Shown here one piece after another: positions 1 through 8,200 of a stretch of 64,000 nt of DNA. The position numbers and the translations under genes are program-made. Every line of letters begins with the position of its first letter. Within the stretch, counting starts at the first letter, position 1. Origin of the DNA: Halomarina ordinaria (lineage in GTDB: Archaea; Halobacteriota; Halobacteria; Halobacteriales; Haloarculaceae); the NCBI RefSeq assembly GCF_030553305.1, contig NZ_JARRAH010000001.1:1488001-1552000 (forward strand). The letters are read 5' to 3'. The notes beneath the pieces are model-generated. The model was not told the origin of the DNA and searched no databases. It worked only from the letters and a program-made list of their open reading frames with translations.

Positions 1-737
1 AGCTCTATCTTGGCCTCCTCGGCGGCGTCCTTCAGGCGCTGGAGGGCCTGGCGGTCCTGGCGGAGGTCGACGCCGTGTTCGGCCTCGAACTCGTCGGCCA
101 GCCAGTCGATGACGGCCTGGTCCCAGTCGTCGCCCCCGAGGCTGTTGTCCCCGTTGGTGGCGACGACCTCGTAGACGCCCCCGCCGAGGTCGAGCAGGGA
201 GACGTCGAAGGTCCCCCCACCGAGGTCGTAGACGAGGACCGTCTTGTCGGCGTCGTCGTCGAGGCCGTAGGCCATCGAGGCGGCCGTCGGCTCGTTGACG
301 ATGCGTTCGACCTCGAAGCCGGCGATCTCGCCGGCGTCCTTCGTCGCCTGGCGCTGCTTGTCGTTGAAGTACGCCGGGACCGTGATGACGGCCTTCTCGA
401 CCTCGTCGCCGAGGTACTCCTCGGCGTCGCGCTTGATCTTCTGGAGGATCATCGCCGAGATCTGCTCGGGCGTGTACTCCTCGCCGTCGACCTCGACGGA
501 GTAGCCCTCCTCGCCCATGTGGCGCTTGATAGAGGAGATGGTGCGCTCGGGGTTCTGGATGGCCTGGTTCTTCGCGGGGCGACCGACGAGTCGTTCGTCG
601 TCGGTGAACGCGACGACCGAAGGCGTGGTCCGGTCACCCTCGCCGTTGACGATGATCTCGGGGTCGCCGCCCTCCATCACCGCGAACGCGCTGTTGGTGG
701 TACCGAGGTCGATACCGAGAATCTTGTTACTCGCCAT
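1..737 (-). CDS. dnaK: Hsp70 chaperone DnaK, N-terminal part (cut by window edge)
   Basis: ATP-dependent cytosolic Hsp70 chaperone that folds proteins together with DnaJ and GrpE. About 245 residues of the nucleotide-binding domain are visible; the rest lies left of position 1. The protein opens [16 protein letters not shown], the first Hsp70 signature and phosphate loop, and carries [13 protein letters not shown] (second signature) around residues 165-178. The ATG at 735-737 is the only sensible start because the signature begins a few residues later. grpE lies directly upstream in the same direction with a 135-nt gap that contains its own promoter, so the two genes are probably both co-transcribed and separately induced by heat. 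Identification is secure; only the C-terminal half is unseen. Confidence 0.97.
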   Translation of the reverse strand, partial: MASNKILGIDLGTTNSAFAVMEGGDPEIIVNGEGDRTTPSVVAFTDDERLVGRPAKNQAIQNPERTISSIKRHMGEEGYSVEVDGEEYTPEQISAMILQKIKRDAEEYLGDEVEKAVITVPAYFNDKQRQATKDAGEIAGFEVERIVNEPTAASMAYGLDDDADKTVLVYDLGGGTFDVSLLDLGGGVYEVVATNGDNSLGGDDWDQAVIDWLADEFEAEHGVDLRQDRQALQRLKDAAEEAKIE

Positions 738-744
738 GTTGCTT

Positions 745-777
745 CCACCTACTGGCGTCTGACCGTTAAACCTTGCT
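745..777 (-). promoter_or_regulatory. Putative dnaK promoter and ribosome binding site
   Basis: On the minus strand a TTTAA-type TATA element lies at about 766-770, some 30 nt before the dnaK start codon, and a GGTGG Shine-Dalgarno-like stretch lies near 745-750. A second, stronger TATA-like tract (TTTATATC on the minus strand, 857-864) lies about 120 nt upstream and could serve a longer heat-shock transcript. Both are read from sequence only. Confidence 0.45.
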
Positions 778-872
778 GAATCTCGTCCGGGACGGCCGCG
801 GGGCGTCGGGCCGCAGTCGTGCGGTTTTGCCGAATCGACGGCGGGGGCAACCGCGAGATATAAACAGAAGTG

Positions 873-1571
873 CTAGTCCGACCCGTCGGTCCCCTCGCTC
901 ACCGTCACCTGCGCGGGCTTGATGACCTTCTCGGCCATCTCGTAGCCCGGCTGGTAGAGGTCCTCGACGGTCCCCTCGGGGTGGTCGCTCTCGACGCGCA
1001 TCAGCACCTCGTGGCGCTGGGGGTCGACCGCCTCGCCCGCTTCCGGCGCTATCTCGGTCACGTTCTCCGCCTCGAGGACGTCGTCGAACAGGCGCAGCGT
1101 GGACTCGACGCCCTCGCGGATGTCGCCGTCCTGTTCGAGACCGCGCCGGAGGTTGTCCCGGACGTCGACGAGGCGTACGACGAGGTCCTCGGTCGCGCGC
1201 CGTCGCTCCTGCTCGCGGCGGCGCTCCTGGCGCTTCTTGTAGTTCTGGAACTCCGCCTGCTTGCGCTTCAGTCGCTCCTCCAGTTCCTCGACGCGCTCCT
1301 CCGCCTCGGCGGCCGCCGCCTCGGCGTCGGCGGCACGCGAGCGCAGGGCGGCTATCTCGGTGGCCAACGTCTCCGGGTCCGCCTCCTCGACGCGGGAGAC
1401 GAGGTCCTCGTCGGCGTCGGCGCCGGCGCCGGAGTCCGACTCGGCGACACCCGACTCGGCCGCGTCGGTGGGGGCCGCGGCCGCCGACCCGTTCGACGCC
1501 TCGGCGGCCGCATCCTCGGGGTCACCCGTCGGCGCTCGCTCCGAGTTCGTGAAATCGTCGTCGTCACTCAT
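873..1571 (-). CDS. grpE: Nucleotide exchange factor GrpE
   Basis: GrpE releases ADP from DnaK and is the co-chaperone of the Hsp70 cycle in the cytosol. The 232-residue protein has an acidic Ala/Asp/Ser-rich N-terminal tail of about 85 residues, a Glu/Arg-rich coiled coil (about 90-150, containing FQNYKKRQERRREQERRR) and the compact beta domain with the familiar ending in which VMRVESDHPEGTV and YEMAEKVIKPAQVTV can be read. The start at 1571 (MSDDDDFTNSE) is preferred over an in-frame upstream ATG because a TATA element lies 30 nt before it and the extra residues are basic. It precedes dnaK in the same orientation, the usual arrangement in haloarchaea. The acidic tail is typical of halophile adaptation. 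Confidence 0.95.
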   Translation of the reverse strand: MSDDDDFTNSERAPTGDPEDAAAEASNGSAAAAPTDAAESGVAESDSGAGADADEDLVSRVEEADPETLATEIAALRSRAADAEAAAAEAEERVEELEERLKRKQAEFQNYKKRQERRREQERRRATEDLVVRLVDVRDNLRRGLEQDGDIREGVESTLRLFDDVLEAENVTEIAPEAGEAVDPQRHEVLMRVESDHPEGTVEDLYQPGYEMAEKVIKPAQVTVSEGTDGSD

Positions 1572-1595
1572 TGCTCGAATCGTCGGGCGGCGGCC

Positions 1596-1614
1596 GAGTA
1601 AACCCACCGAAATC
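1596..1614 (-). promoter_or_regulatory. Putative grpE promoter (BRE/TATA)
   Basis: The minus strand reads GGTTTACTC around 1597-1605, centred about 30 nt before the grpE start, with an ATTTCGG purine/pyrimidine element just upstream that could act as BRE. The spacing predicts a very short leader. Confidence 0.45.
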
Positions 1615-1648
1615 GCGTCGCGTCGCACCGAAGAAGAGCCGCGGACTG

Positions 1649-1664
1649 CGGGCCGAGCGGCCCG
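1649..1664. terminator. GC hairpin downstream of the cohesin/dockerin genes
   Basis: A perfect 6-bp inverted repeat (CGGGCC at 1649-1654, GGCCCG at 1659-1664, 4-nt loop) lies in the short gap between the end of the 447-aa secreted protein and grpE. It may help end transcription of the secreted cluster, but there is no T-tract, and archaeal termination relies mainly on T-runs, so this is weak. Confidence 0.2.
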
Positions 1665-1672
1665 TCAGTCGG

Positions 1673-3016
1673 TCAGTAGTCGCTTCCCGGGAGGTCGACC
1701 GTCAGCGTGTGGGTGCCGGCGCCGACCGTCTCGGTCGAGGCGTCGGTCAGTTCCTGCTGACTCGCGCTCGCGCGGTCCCAGCCGGGACCGGGCTTCTCGT
1801 AGCTGACGAGCGACATCGCCTCCTCGCAGCCGTCGGCCACGGTGAACGTCACCGTCGCCTGTCCGTCCTCGACCTGCATGGACACGTCCGAGAGGCAGGC
1901 GGCGTAGGCCGAATCGAGCGTCGAGGGGGCGCCCTGTCGCGTCACCGCGTCGTCGGAACTCCCGTGGAGGAAGTGGACGAGACGGGACTGGTCGCTGTAG
2001 AGCTGTCCCTCGCTCGCGTCGAGCTGGTCGAGGGGGTCGCCGGCGACGAAGTCCACCTGGTAGTAGGCCGTCTCGGCGGGCGCGTCCGCGTCGTCGCCGT
2101 CGGTGGCGTCGTCGGAGTCCTCCGACCCGTCGTCGGCATCGCCGTCAGCGTCATCGGACCCATCGTCGTCGGCGTCACCGTCGTCTGTGTCCGAGTCGTC
2201 GCCGTCACCCACACTGGAGTCGTCGTCCGAGTCGTCCGAGTCGTCGGTGTCGTCCGAGTCGTCCGAGTCGTCCGAGTCGTCGGTGTCGTCCGAGTCGTCC
2301 GAGTCGTCCGAGTCGTCGGTGTCGTCCGAGTCGTCCGCATCGTCACCGGCATCTCCGTCGTCACTGTCGTCGGAATCGTCGGAGTCATCGCTGTCGTCGG
2401 AGTCATCGCTGTCGTCGGAGTCACCGTCATCGCTGTCGTCGGAGTCGTCGGACCCGTCGTCCGCGTCGCCGTCGTCGCTGTCACCGTCGTCCGAGTCGTC
2501 GCCGTCGTCGGCGTCGTCGGTGACGGTCAGCGTCGCGCCGCTCGTGCTCGACACGTCGTAGTCGACACCGTCCTCGGTCCCGAGCGCGACCACGTCGAGG
2601 TCGACGTCGGTGTCGCCGGCGGCGGCACCCTGGACCGTGACGCTCCCGACGGTGACGGTCCCGTCGGCCGTCGTCGCCCCGATGGCGTAGAACCGGACCG
2701 ACGACCCGTCCTCCGCGAGGTCGGTCTCGGTCAGGAACGGGTCGCCGCCGAACCCGACCTCGGTGACGGTCGCGACGCTCGGGTCGACCGAGACGACGAG
2801 GTCGTAGGCACCGACGCCGCCGTCGGCGTTCTCGACGACCACGTCGTAGGTGACGGTGTCGTCGACTGGCGTCGACTGGTCGCTGGGGGTGAGGCTCACC
2901 GCCGTCGCGCTCGCTGCGGTGACGGCGGGGACGATACCACCGACGAGGACGAGCAGGGCCGCGGCGAGCGCGGCCGCCCGTTTCGCCGTGAGTCGGGTCG
3001 TGAGTGTCTGTTTCAT
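1673..3016 (-). CDS. Secreted single-cohesin protein with Ser-Asp repeat linker
   Basis: Exported protein of 447 residues. Residues 1-36 are a Sec-type signal peptide (basic start, Ala/Leu core, AVTAASA cleavage region). Residues 38-166 form a cohesin-like beta-sandwich: it opens AVSLTPSDQSTPVDDTVTYD, carries ENADGGVGAYDLVVSVDPS and closes GATLTVTD. Residues 167-311 are an almost pure Asp/Ser linker of SDD, TDD and GDD units. Residues 316-447 are a compact domain I do not recognise, rich in beta-strand patterns with Cys374 and Cys397 that could form a disulfide. There is no dockerin, no PGF-CTERM tail and no transmembrane anchor. The cohesin domain is closest to cohesin 2 of the 688-aa neighbour 53 nt upstream. 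I infer a terminal or surface-bound cohesin that receives the dockerins made by the two upstream genes. The cohesin call rests on fold pattern and context, not on a search. Confidence 0.75.
   Translation of the reverse strand: MKQTLTTRLTAKRAAALAAALLVLVGGIVPAVTAASATAVSLTPSDQSTPVDDTVTYDVVVENADGGVGAYDLVVSVDPSVATVTEVGFGGDPFLTETDLAEDGSSVRFYAIGATTADGTVTVGSVTVQGAAAGDTDVDLDVVALGTEDGVDYDVSSTSGATLTVTDDADDGDDSDDGDSDDGDADDGSDDSDDSDDGDSDDSDDSDDSDDSDDSDDSDDGDAGDDADDSDDTDDSDDSDDSDDTDDSDDSDDSDDTDDSDDSDDDSSVGDGDDSDTDDGDADDDGSDDADGDADDGSEDSDDATDGDDADAPAETAYYQVDFVAGDPLDQLDASEGQLYSDQSRLVHFLHGSSDDAVTRQGAPSTLDSAYAACLSDVSMQVEDGQATVTFTVADGCEEAMSLVSYEKPGPGWDRASASQQELTDASTETVGAGTHTLTVDLPGSDY
2084..2518 (-). repeat. 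Ser-Asp-encoding tandem repeat
   Basis: DNA for the acidic linker is built from 9-bp units (TCGTCCGAG read on the plus strand). Between about 2231 and 2335 these are organised in a 36-bp higher-order unit with one TCGTCGGTG variant per cycle, seen three times, so the protein shows (SDD)3-TDD periodicity. A second family of CTGTCGTCGGAGTCATCG units lies at about 2365-2440. Such arrays expand and contract easily, so linker length may differ between strains. Confidence 0.85.
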
Positions 3017-3069
3017 CTGTTTCGTGTGTCGCTGGAGTCGTGGTCGGTCACTGGCGTTCGAAAACGGTG

Positions 3070-5136
3070 CTACTCGTTGACCTCGGCGAAGAGCCGCTGG
3101 ATGTCGACGAGGTCGAACACGCCGTTGCCGGTGAAGTCGAACAGCGCGTCGTTCTCGGTCAGCGTCGGGTCGTCGCGGTTGGCGAACGCCGCCTGCACGT
3201 CGACCAGGTTGAACTCCCCGTTGCCGTTGACGTCCTCGTAGAGGCCGTCACCGTCGAGGTCCCCCGGCGGTCCCGCGTAGCTCTCGTCGAGCACCGGCAG
3301 GGTGACCGCTATCTCGCCCGTCGCGTCGTCGTCGACCGTGAACACCCCGTGGGCGTACGTGCCGAGCGCGAGGTCCGCGGGGACGGTGGCGACGAACGGG
3401 ACGGTCTCCGTCTCGCCCGGCGCGAGGGTGACCGTCTTCGACGCCACGGCCTCGTTCGCCGCGAGCGTCCCGTCGCCGTTCAGGTCGAAGCGGAACTCGA
3501 CGGTCTTCGACGTCTCGATGGACCCGTCGTTGGTGACGCTCGCGCTCACCGAGACGGTCTCACCGCGGACGACGTCCGCGGGTGCGTCGAGGTCCGAGAC
3601 GAGGAAGCTCGCCGGTTCGACGACGAGCGTCGCGCCGGCGGTGTCGGTGACGGTCACGTCCTCGCCGTCTTCCGTCCCGAGCGCGGTCACGTCGAGCGAG
3701 AGCTGTGTCGTGTCGACGGCCGCCGCGTCGACGGTGACCGTCGCGACGGTCACCGCGCCCTCGTCGGCGGTGTCCATCCCGAACGCCGAGAGGGACGCCG
3801 AGGAACCGTCCTCGGCGACCGTGGCCTCGTCGTCGACGGTCGACACCGCCGGTTCGATGGCGTCGATGGTCGCCACGCTCGCATCGTCGACCGAGACGAC
3901 GAGGTCGACCGCGCCGACGCCGCCGTCGGCGTTCTCGACGACCACGTCGTAGGTGACCGACCCGCCGACGCCCACGGTCTGTTCGGCCGGCGAGAGGCTC
4001 ACCGCCGAGGTCAGGTCGGGGGCGTCCGGTGCCGCCTCGACGTCGAGTTGCGCCGTCGCGCCGTCGTCGGCGGTGAACACGCCGTGCGTGTAGGTGCCGG
4101 GCGCGAGGTCGGCGGGGACGGTCACGTCGAAGGAGACGGTCTCCGTCTCGCCGGGCGCGAGCGTCACCTGCTGGCTCGCGACGCTCGTGCCGTCGAGCTG
4201 GAACTCGACGGTCTTCGTCCCGGCCTGCTCGCCGTCGTTGGTGACGTCGGCCGAGACGGTGATGCTCTCGCCCTGCTCCGCGCTCGCGGGCGCGTCGAGG
4301 TTCGAGACCGCGAACGTCGCCGGCGAGAGCGGTTCGACCGTCACGCTCACGGTGTCCGTGTCGCTCGCCGCGCCGTCGTCGACGGTCACCTCGAAGTCGA
4401 GCGTCGTCGCGCTCTCCACCTCCGGGGCGGTGAACGTCGGCTGGGCGGCGCTCGCGTCGTCGAGCGAGACGTCCGGGCCGTCGCCGACCTGCGCCCACGC
4501 GTAGGTCAGCGCGTCGCCGTCGGGGTCGCTCGACGCCGAGCCGTCGAGTTCGACCGTCTCACCCTCTTCGACGGTCTGGTCGGCCCCGGCGTCCGCGACC
4601 GGGGGCTGGTTCTGGGGCGTGACGGTCAGCGTCGCGTCGGTCGTGCCCGTCACGGTGTAGTCGCTCCCGTCGGCGTCGCCGAGTTCGAACGGCGCCTCGC
4701 CGAGCGTGAGGTCCGTCTCGCCGGCCGCCGTCCCGGCGACCGTGACCGTCGCGACGGTCACGCCCGCGGGGTCGTCGGCCAGGGTGTTCCCCCCGGAGGC
4801 GAACAGGAACGAGGCCGACGAGCCGTCGTCGGCTATCGAGGACTCGGGGAACGCCGGGTCGCCGGCGAGGTCGATAGCCGTTATCTCCGCGACCGACGGG
4901 TCGGTCAGCGCGACCGTCCCGCTAGCGGCGCCGACACCCCCGCTGGTGGTGTCGACGACGACGTCGAACGTCGTCGAGTCGCCGACGCCGACGGTCTGGT
5001 CGGCCGGCGCGATGGTCACCTCGGTGGCCCCCGCGGCGAGCGCGACCGACGTCGCCCCCGCCGAGAGGACGAGCGTCACCGCGAGCGCGGCGGCCGCGAG
5101 CGTCCGTACTCCGATTCGCTTCCTGTCTGCTGTCAT
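3070..5136 (-). CDS. Secreted scaffoldin-like protein: two cohesins, PKD, two CARDB-like domains, C-terminal dockerin
   Basis: Exported 688-residue modular protein. Order: signal peptide 1-35; cohesin-like 1 at 37-173 (VTIAPADQTVGVGDSTTFD opening); PKD/chitinase-type Ig domain 177-267 (DGSASSDPDGDALTYAW); CARDB-like Ig domain 273-368; cohesin-like 2 at 377-508 (ENADGGVGAVDLVVSVDD); second CARDB-like domain 510-614; dockerin 623-688. The dockerin has two EF-hand-type loops: D635-N637-N639-E641-N643-D646 and D667-T669-N671-V673-D675-D678, each followed by a LVDVQ/LVDIQ helix. Having cohesins and a dockerin in one chain is the mark of an adaptor scaffoldin. It sits between a dockerin-only protein (upstream, 135-nt gap) and a cohesin-only protein (downstream, 53-nt gap), with no obvious promoter of its own, so the three are probably one operon. 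Ligands and the complex itself are inferred. Confidence 0.82.
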   Translation of the reverse strand: MTADRKRIGVRTLAAAALAVTLVLSAGATSVALAAGATEVTIAPADQTVGVGDSTTFDVVVDTTSGGVGAASGTVALTDPSVAEITAIDLAGDPAFPESSIADDGSSASFLFASGGNTLADDPAGVTVATVTVAGTAAGETDLTLGEAPFELGDADGSDYTVTGTTDATLTVTPQNQPPVADAGADQTVEEGETVELDGSASSDPDGDALTYAWAQVGDGPDVSLDDASAAQPTFTAPEVESATTLDFEVTVDDGAASDTDTVSVTVEPLSPATFAVSNLDAPASAEQGESITVSADVTNDGEQAGTKTVEFQLDGTSVASQQVTLAPGETETVSFDVTVPADLAPGTYTHGVFTADDGATAQLDVEAAPDAPDLTSAVSLSPAEQTVGVGGSVTYDVVVENADGGVGAVDLVVSVDDASVATIDAIEPAVSTVDDEATVAEDGSSASLSAFGMDTADEGAVTVATVTVDAAAVDTTQLSLDVTALGTEDGEDVTVTDTAGATLVVEPASFLVSDLDAPADVVRGETVSVSASVTNDGSIETSKTVEFRFDLNGDGTLAANEAVASKTVTLAPGETETVPFVATVPADLALGTYAHGVFTVDDDATGEIAVTLPVLDESYAGPPGDLDGDGLYEDVNGNGEFNLVDVQAAFANRDDPTLTENDALFDFTGNGVFDLVDIQRLFAEVNE
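3181..3270 (-). repeat. Dockerin-coding DNA shared with the upstream gene (copy 1)
   Basis: This 90-bp stretch matches 5401-5490 with about five mismatches, and its last 61 bp (3210-3270) are identical to 5430-5490. It encodes the first dockerin loop. Identity at synonymous sites points to recent duplication or gene conversion between the two dockerins. Confidence 0.85.
4513..4593 (-). repeat. PKD-coding DNA shared with the upstream gene (copy 1)
   Basis: Eighty-one bases match 7204-7284 with three mismatches, the first 48 bases perfectly. It encodes the start of the PKD-type domain (ADAGADQTVEEGETVELDG region), which is identical in both proteins. Confidence 0.8.
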
Positions 5137-5148
5137 CGTGTCTGAGTC

Positions 5149-5196
5149 TCGTTGTCGTAGTCGTGGTCGTAGTCGCGGTCGCGGTCGTCGTCGCGG
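5149..5196. repeat. Hexamer tandem repeat between the two dockerin genes
   Basis: Eight consecutive 6-bp units of the form TCGNNG (TCGTTG, TCGTAG, TCGTGG, TCGTAG, TCGCGG, TCGCGG, TCGTCG, TCGCGG) fill the leader of the 688-aa gene, ending 12 nt before its start codon. No promoter element is visible in the rest of this 135-nt gap. Confidence 0.75.
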
Positions 5197-5271
5197 ACGA
5201 CCGGGTGCGACGACGCGCCCTCCGGAGTGGCAGTCGCGCGCGTCGCGGATGGGGGCCGGGAGCGGCAGTGA

Positions 5272-8200
5272 TCAGCTACCATCGGCTCCTCCGTCCTGGA
5301 ACTCGGCGAACAGCGCCTGCACGTCGACGATGGAGACGCCGCCGTTCCCGCTGAAGTCGAAGGCGTCGGGGTCGTCCTGCACGGCGTCGTCGTCGAAGTT
5401 GGCGAACAGCGCCTGCACGTCGACGATGGTGAACTCCCCGTTGCCGTTGACGTCCTCGTAGAGGCCGTCACCGTCGAGGTCCCCCGGCGGGTTCTCGAAG
5501 TCGCCGATGGGGGCGGGGCCGTCGCTCGCGCCGTCGGGGTCGAGGTCGAGGACCACCGACTGCGAGACGAGGCCCGTCTCGCCCGCGTCGTCGACCGTCG
5601 TGGCGACGAAGTAGTTCAGACCGCCGGCCTCGCTCGAATCGGTGAGCGTCACCTCGAAGGTGGCCTCGCCGTTCTCGTCGGCCGTGGCGGTGGCCGTCTC
5701 CAGCGCGAGCAGTCGGTTCGCCTCGTACGCGTCGAGGTCGTAGCCGCCGTCGGGGACGCCCTCGACGTTGAGTTCGCCCTCCGTGTGCAGCAGGGACACC
5801 GTCGCGCCGGGGGCGACGTCCGAGACCGTCACGGTCTGGGTCGCCTCGGCGACGGTGGCCGCGCCGCTCGCGTGCGCCGGGAAGTCCGTGGCGCCGAGCG
5901 CGACGCCGTCGACGCCGAGCGTCGGTGCCGCCGCGGGGGCCGAGGCGGTCGTCACCTCGGAACCGCCCGCGCTCCCGTCGCTGTACAGTTCGCCCGTCGA
6001 GGTGCCCGAGGCCGACTCGACGGTCACGGTCGCGCCGACGACGTCGTTGCCGCCGATGGGACCGGCGAGGCTGTTCTGGGTGCCCTGGGCGCCCTTGATG
6101 CTGGTCGGGTCGAGGTCCGACGAGAAGGCGAACGTCTCGCCCGGTTCGAAGTCGTCGAACTCGACCGTCAGCGTCTCGTACCCGTCGTCGGGGTCGCCGT
6201 CGTGCGGGTTCGAGAACGGGTCGAGGCAGGAGGCGTCGCCGCTCCCGCTGCCGTCGGTGAGGAGCCCGACCGCGCTCGCGCCGCTGTCGGCGACGAAGCA
6301 CTTGCCGGTCTCGTCGCCGGCGGTGCCGACGGGGTCGAACACGACGTCCGGGAGGGCCGTCGTGCCGAGGTCGAGCGTCAGCGTCTCGATGTTCTCGGTG
6401 CCGGTGTTCTCGACGACGAACGACCCGCCGCTGTAGGTGCTCGCGTCGAGGTTCCCGCTCCCGCCGTTGACCGTCACGGTCGCCTCCGTGACGGAGTCGG
6501 GGTCCTCGGCCGGGCCGACCGACTCGACCCGGATGGCGCTCACCTTCGCGTTGTCCTCGACGGTGGTGAAGTCGACGTTCAGTTCGCCGTCGGTGACCTC
6601 CGCCGTGACCGTCTCCTCGACGGCCGTCAGCGAGCCGACCTCGGCGAAGATGTCGTAGTCGTCGAGGACGGTCTCGCCCTCCACGGCGACGTCGAAGACG
6701 CGGTCACCGACGTTGCCGTCGCCGGCGCCGTCGTCGTCGGGGTCGTCGTTCGGGGAGACGCCCTGGTAGATCTCCGCGAACTGGAGCGTCACCTCGTACT
6801 CGCCGTCGGGGAGCGGGACGTCGTACGAGAAGTCGCCGTAGCGCTCGGTCTCGTAGAGCGTGTCGTCGTCCGTGCCGGCGATGTCCTCGCCGGTCGTGAG
6901 GCTGTACGTCTGGCCGCCGGAGAACTCGGTGTCCGCCTCGTAGACGGTGCCGTCGGCGGCGGTGTACTCGTCACCGCCGGCGTTGACCGCGAAGACGACG
7001 TCGCCCTCGCTCTGGGCGTCGGTGTCCTCGACGGTGACGGTCACCGTGTCGGTGGCCGTCTCGACGCCGTCGGAGACCTCGAGTTCGAAGACGAGGTCCG
7101 CGTCGCCGTCGACCTCGGGGGCGGTGAACGTGGGGTTCGGCGCGTCGAAGACGCTCAGTCCGGCGTCGGGGCCGGACAGCTGCGTCCACGAGTAGCCGAG
7201 CTGGTCGCCGTCGGGGTCGCTCGACGCCGAGCCGTCGAGTTCGACCGTCTCGCCCTCCTCGACGGTCTGGTCGGCGCCGGCGTCGGCCGTCGGCGCCGCG
7301 TTGTCGCCGGTCGAGAGGGCCCTCACGTCGATGCCCTCCCACGTCGCCGCGAACGGGCTCGCCTGGTACGACGTCGAGATGACGCCGACCGCGAGGCCGA
7401 CGTCCTGGCCGTCGACCTGGTTGTCCAGCCACTCGGCGGGGATGGTCGTCGACCCGACGAGCACCTGCTCGCCCCCGTCCGTCGCGTAGTGGGCCACCAC
7501 CGTCTCGTTCTCGGGGTGGACCGTCAGCGAGAGGTCCGTCTCGGTGCTCGTCACCGCGGGGACGTCCGGCTGTACGACGTTCTCGAAGTTCCCGTCGACC
7601 TCCTTCGCGAACTGGACGCCGCCGGCGCCGCCGTTGGCGCTGGTGACGAGTTTCACGTAGTTGTCCTGGTCGCCGGTTCCGAGGTAGATGCCGGCCGACT
7701 GGTAGTCCTCCGGCTCCTCGGGGAGGCCGGAGACGGTGGACTCGACGACGAACGAGTCGTCGGGGGCGTCCACGCCGAACTGGAACGCGTGTTGCTGGTC
7801 GTTATTCTGATTGACCGCGTCGCCGTCCTGGACCTCCTCGACGGTCAACACGGGGTTGGCCCCGCCGAAGACGACGTTACCGGGCTCGTAGAGGTCCTGG
7901 TAGTCCTCGCCGTTGCTCATCAGCCCGGTGAACCCGATGCCCTCGAGGCTGTCGGGCTGGGAGCCGCGCTCGAAGTCGTAGGAGACGGGGAGCGTCGTCG
8001 ACAGGCCGTTGTCGGGGTCGACCGCGAACGGGTCGTCCGTGTCGAGCAGGCCGTCGTTGTCGTCGTCGTCGTCGTTGACGTTCGAGACGAAGTCGCCGTC
8101 GTAGTCGGCGGGCTTGTCCGCGCTCGAACACGGGTCGGTCCCGGCGTCGAGTTCGTCGGCGTTGTCGTAGCCGTCGGAGTCCTCGTCGAGCGAGGCGTCG

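Noticed and set aside
2084-2518. Possible CRISPR array
   Set aside because: Units are contiguous 9-bp codon repeats without spacers and lie in frame in a secreted protein.
1571-3241. Long plus-strand frame with Val/Arg repeats
   Set aside because: It is the antisense shadow of the Ser-Asp repeat gene; the VVRVV pattern is the complement of GAC-rich codons.
5133-5471. Short minus-strand frame running from the dockerin end through the hexamer repeat
   Set aside because: It reads the dockerin in another frame, giving Ser/Thr/Arg-rich sequence; the simple-repeat tail has no domain meaning.
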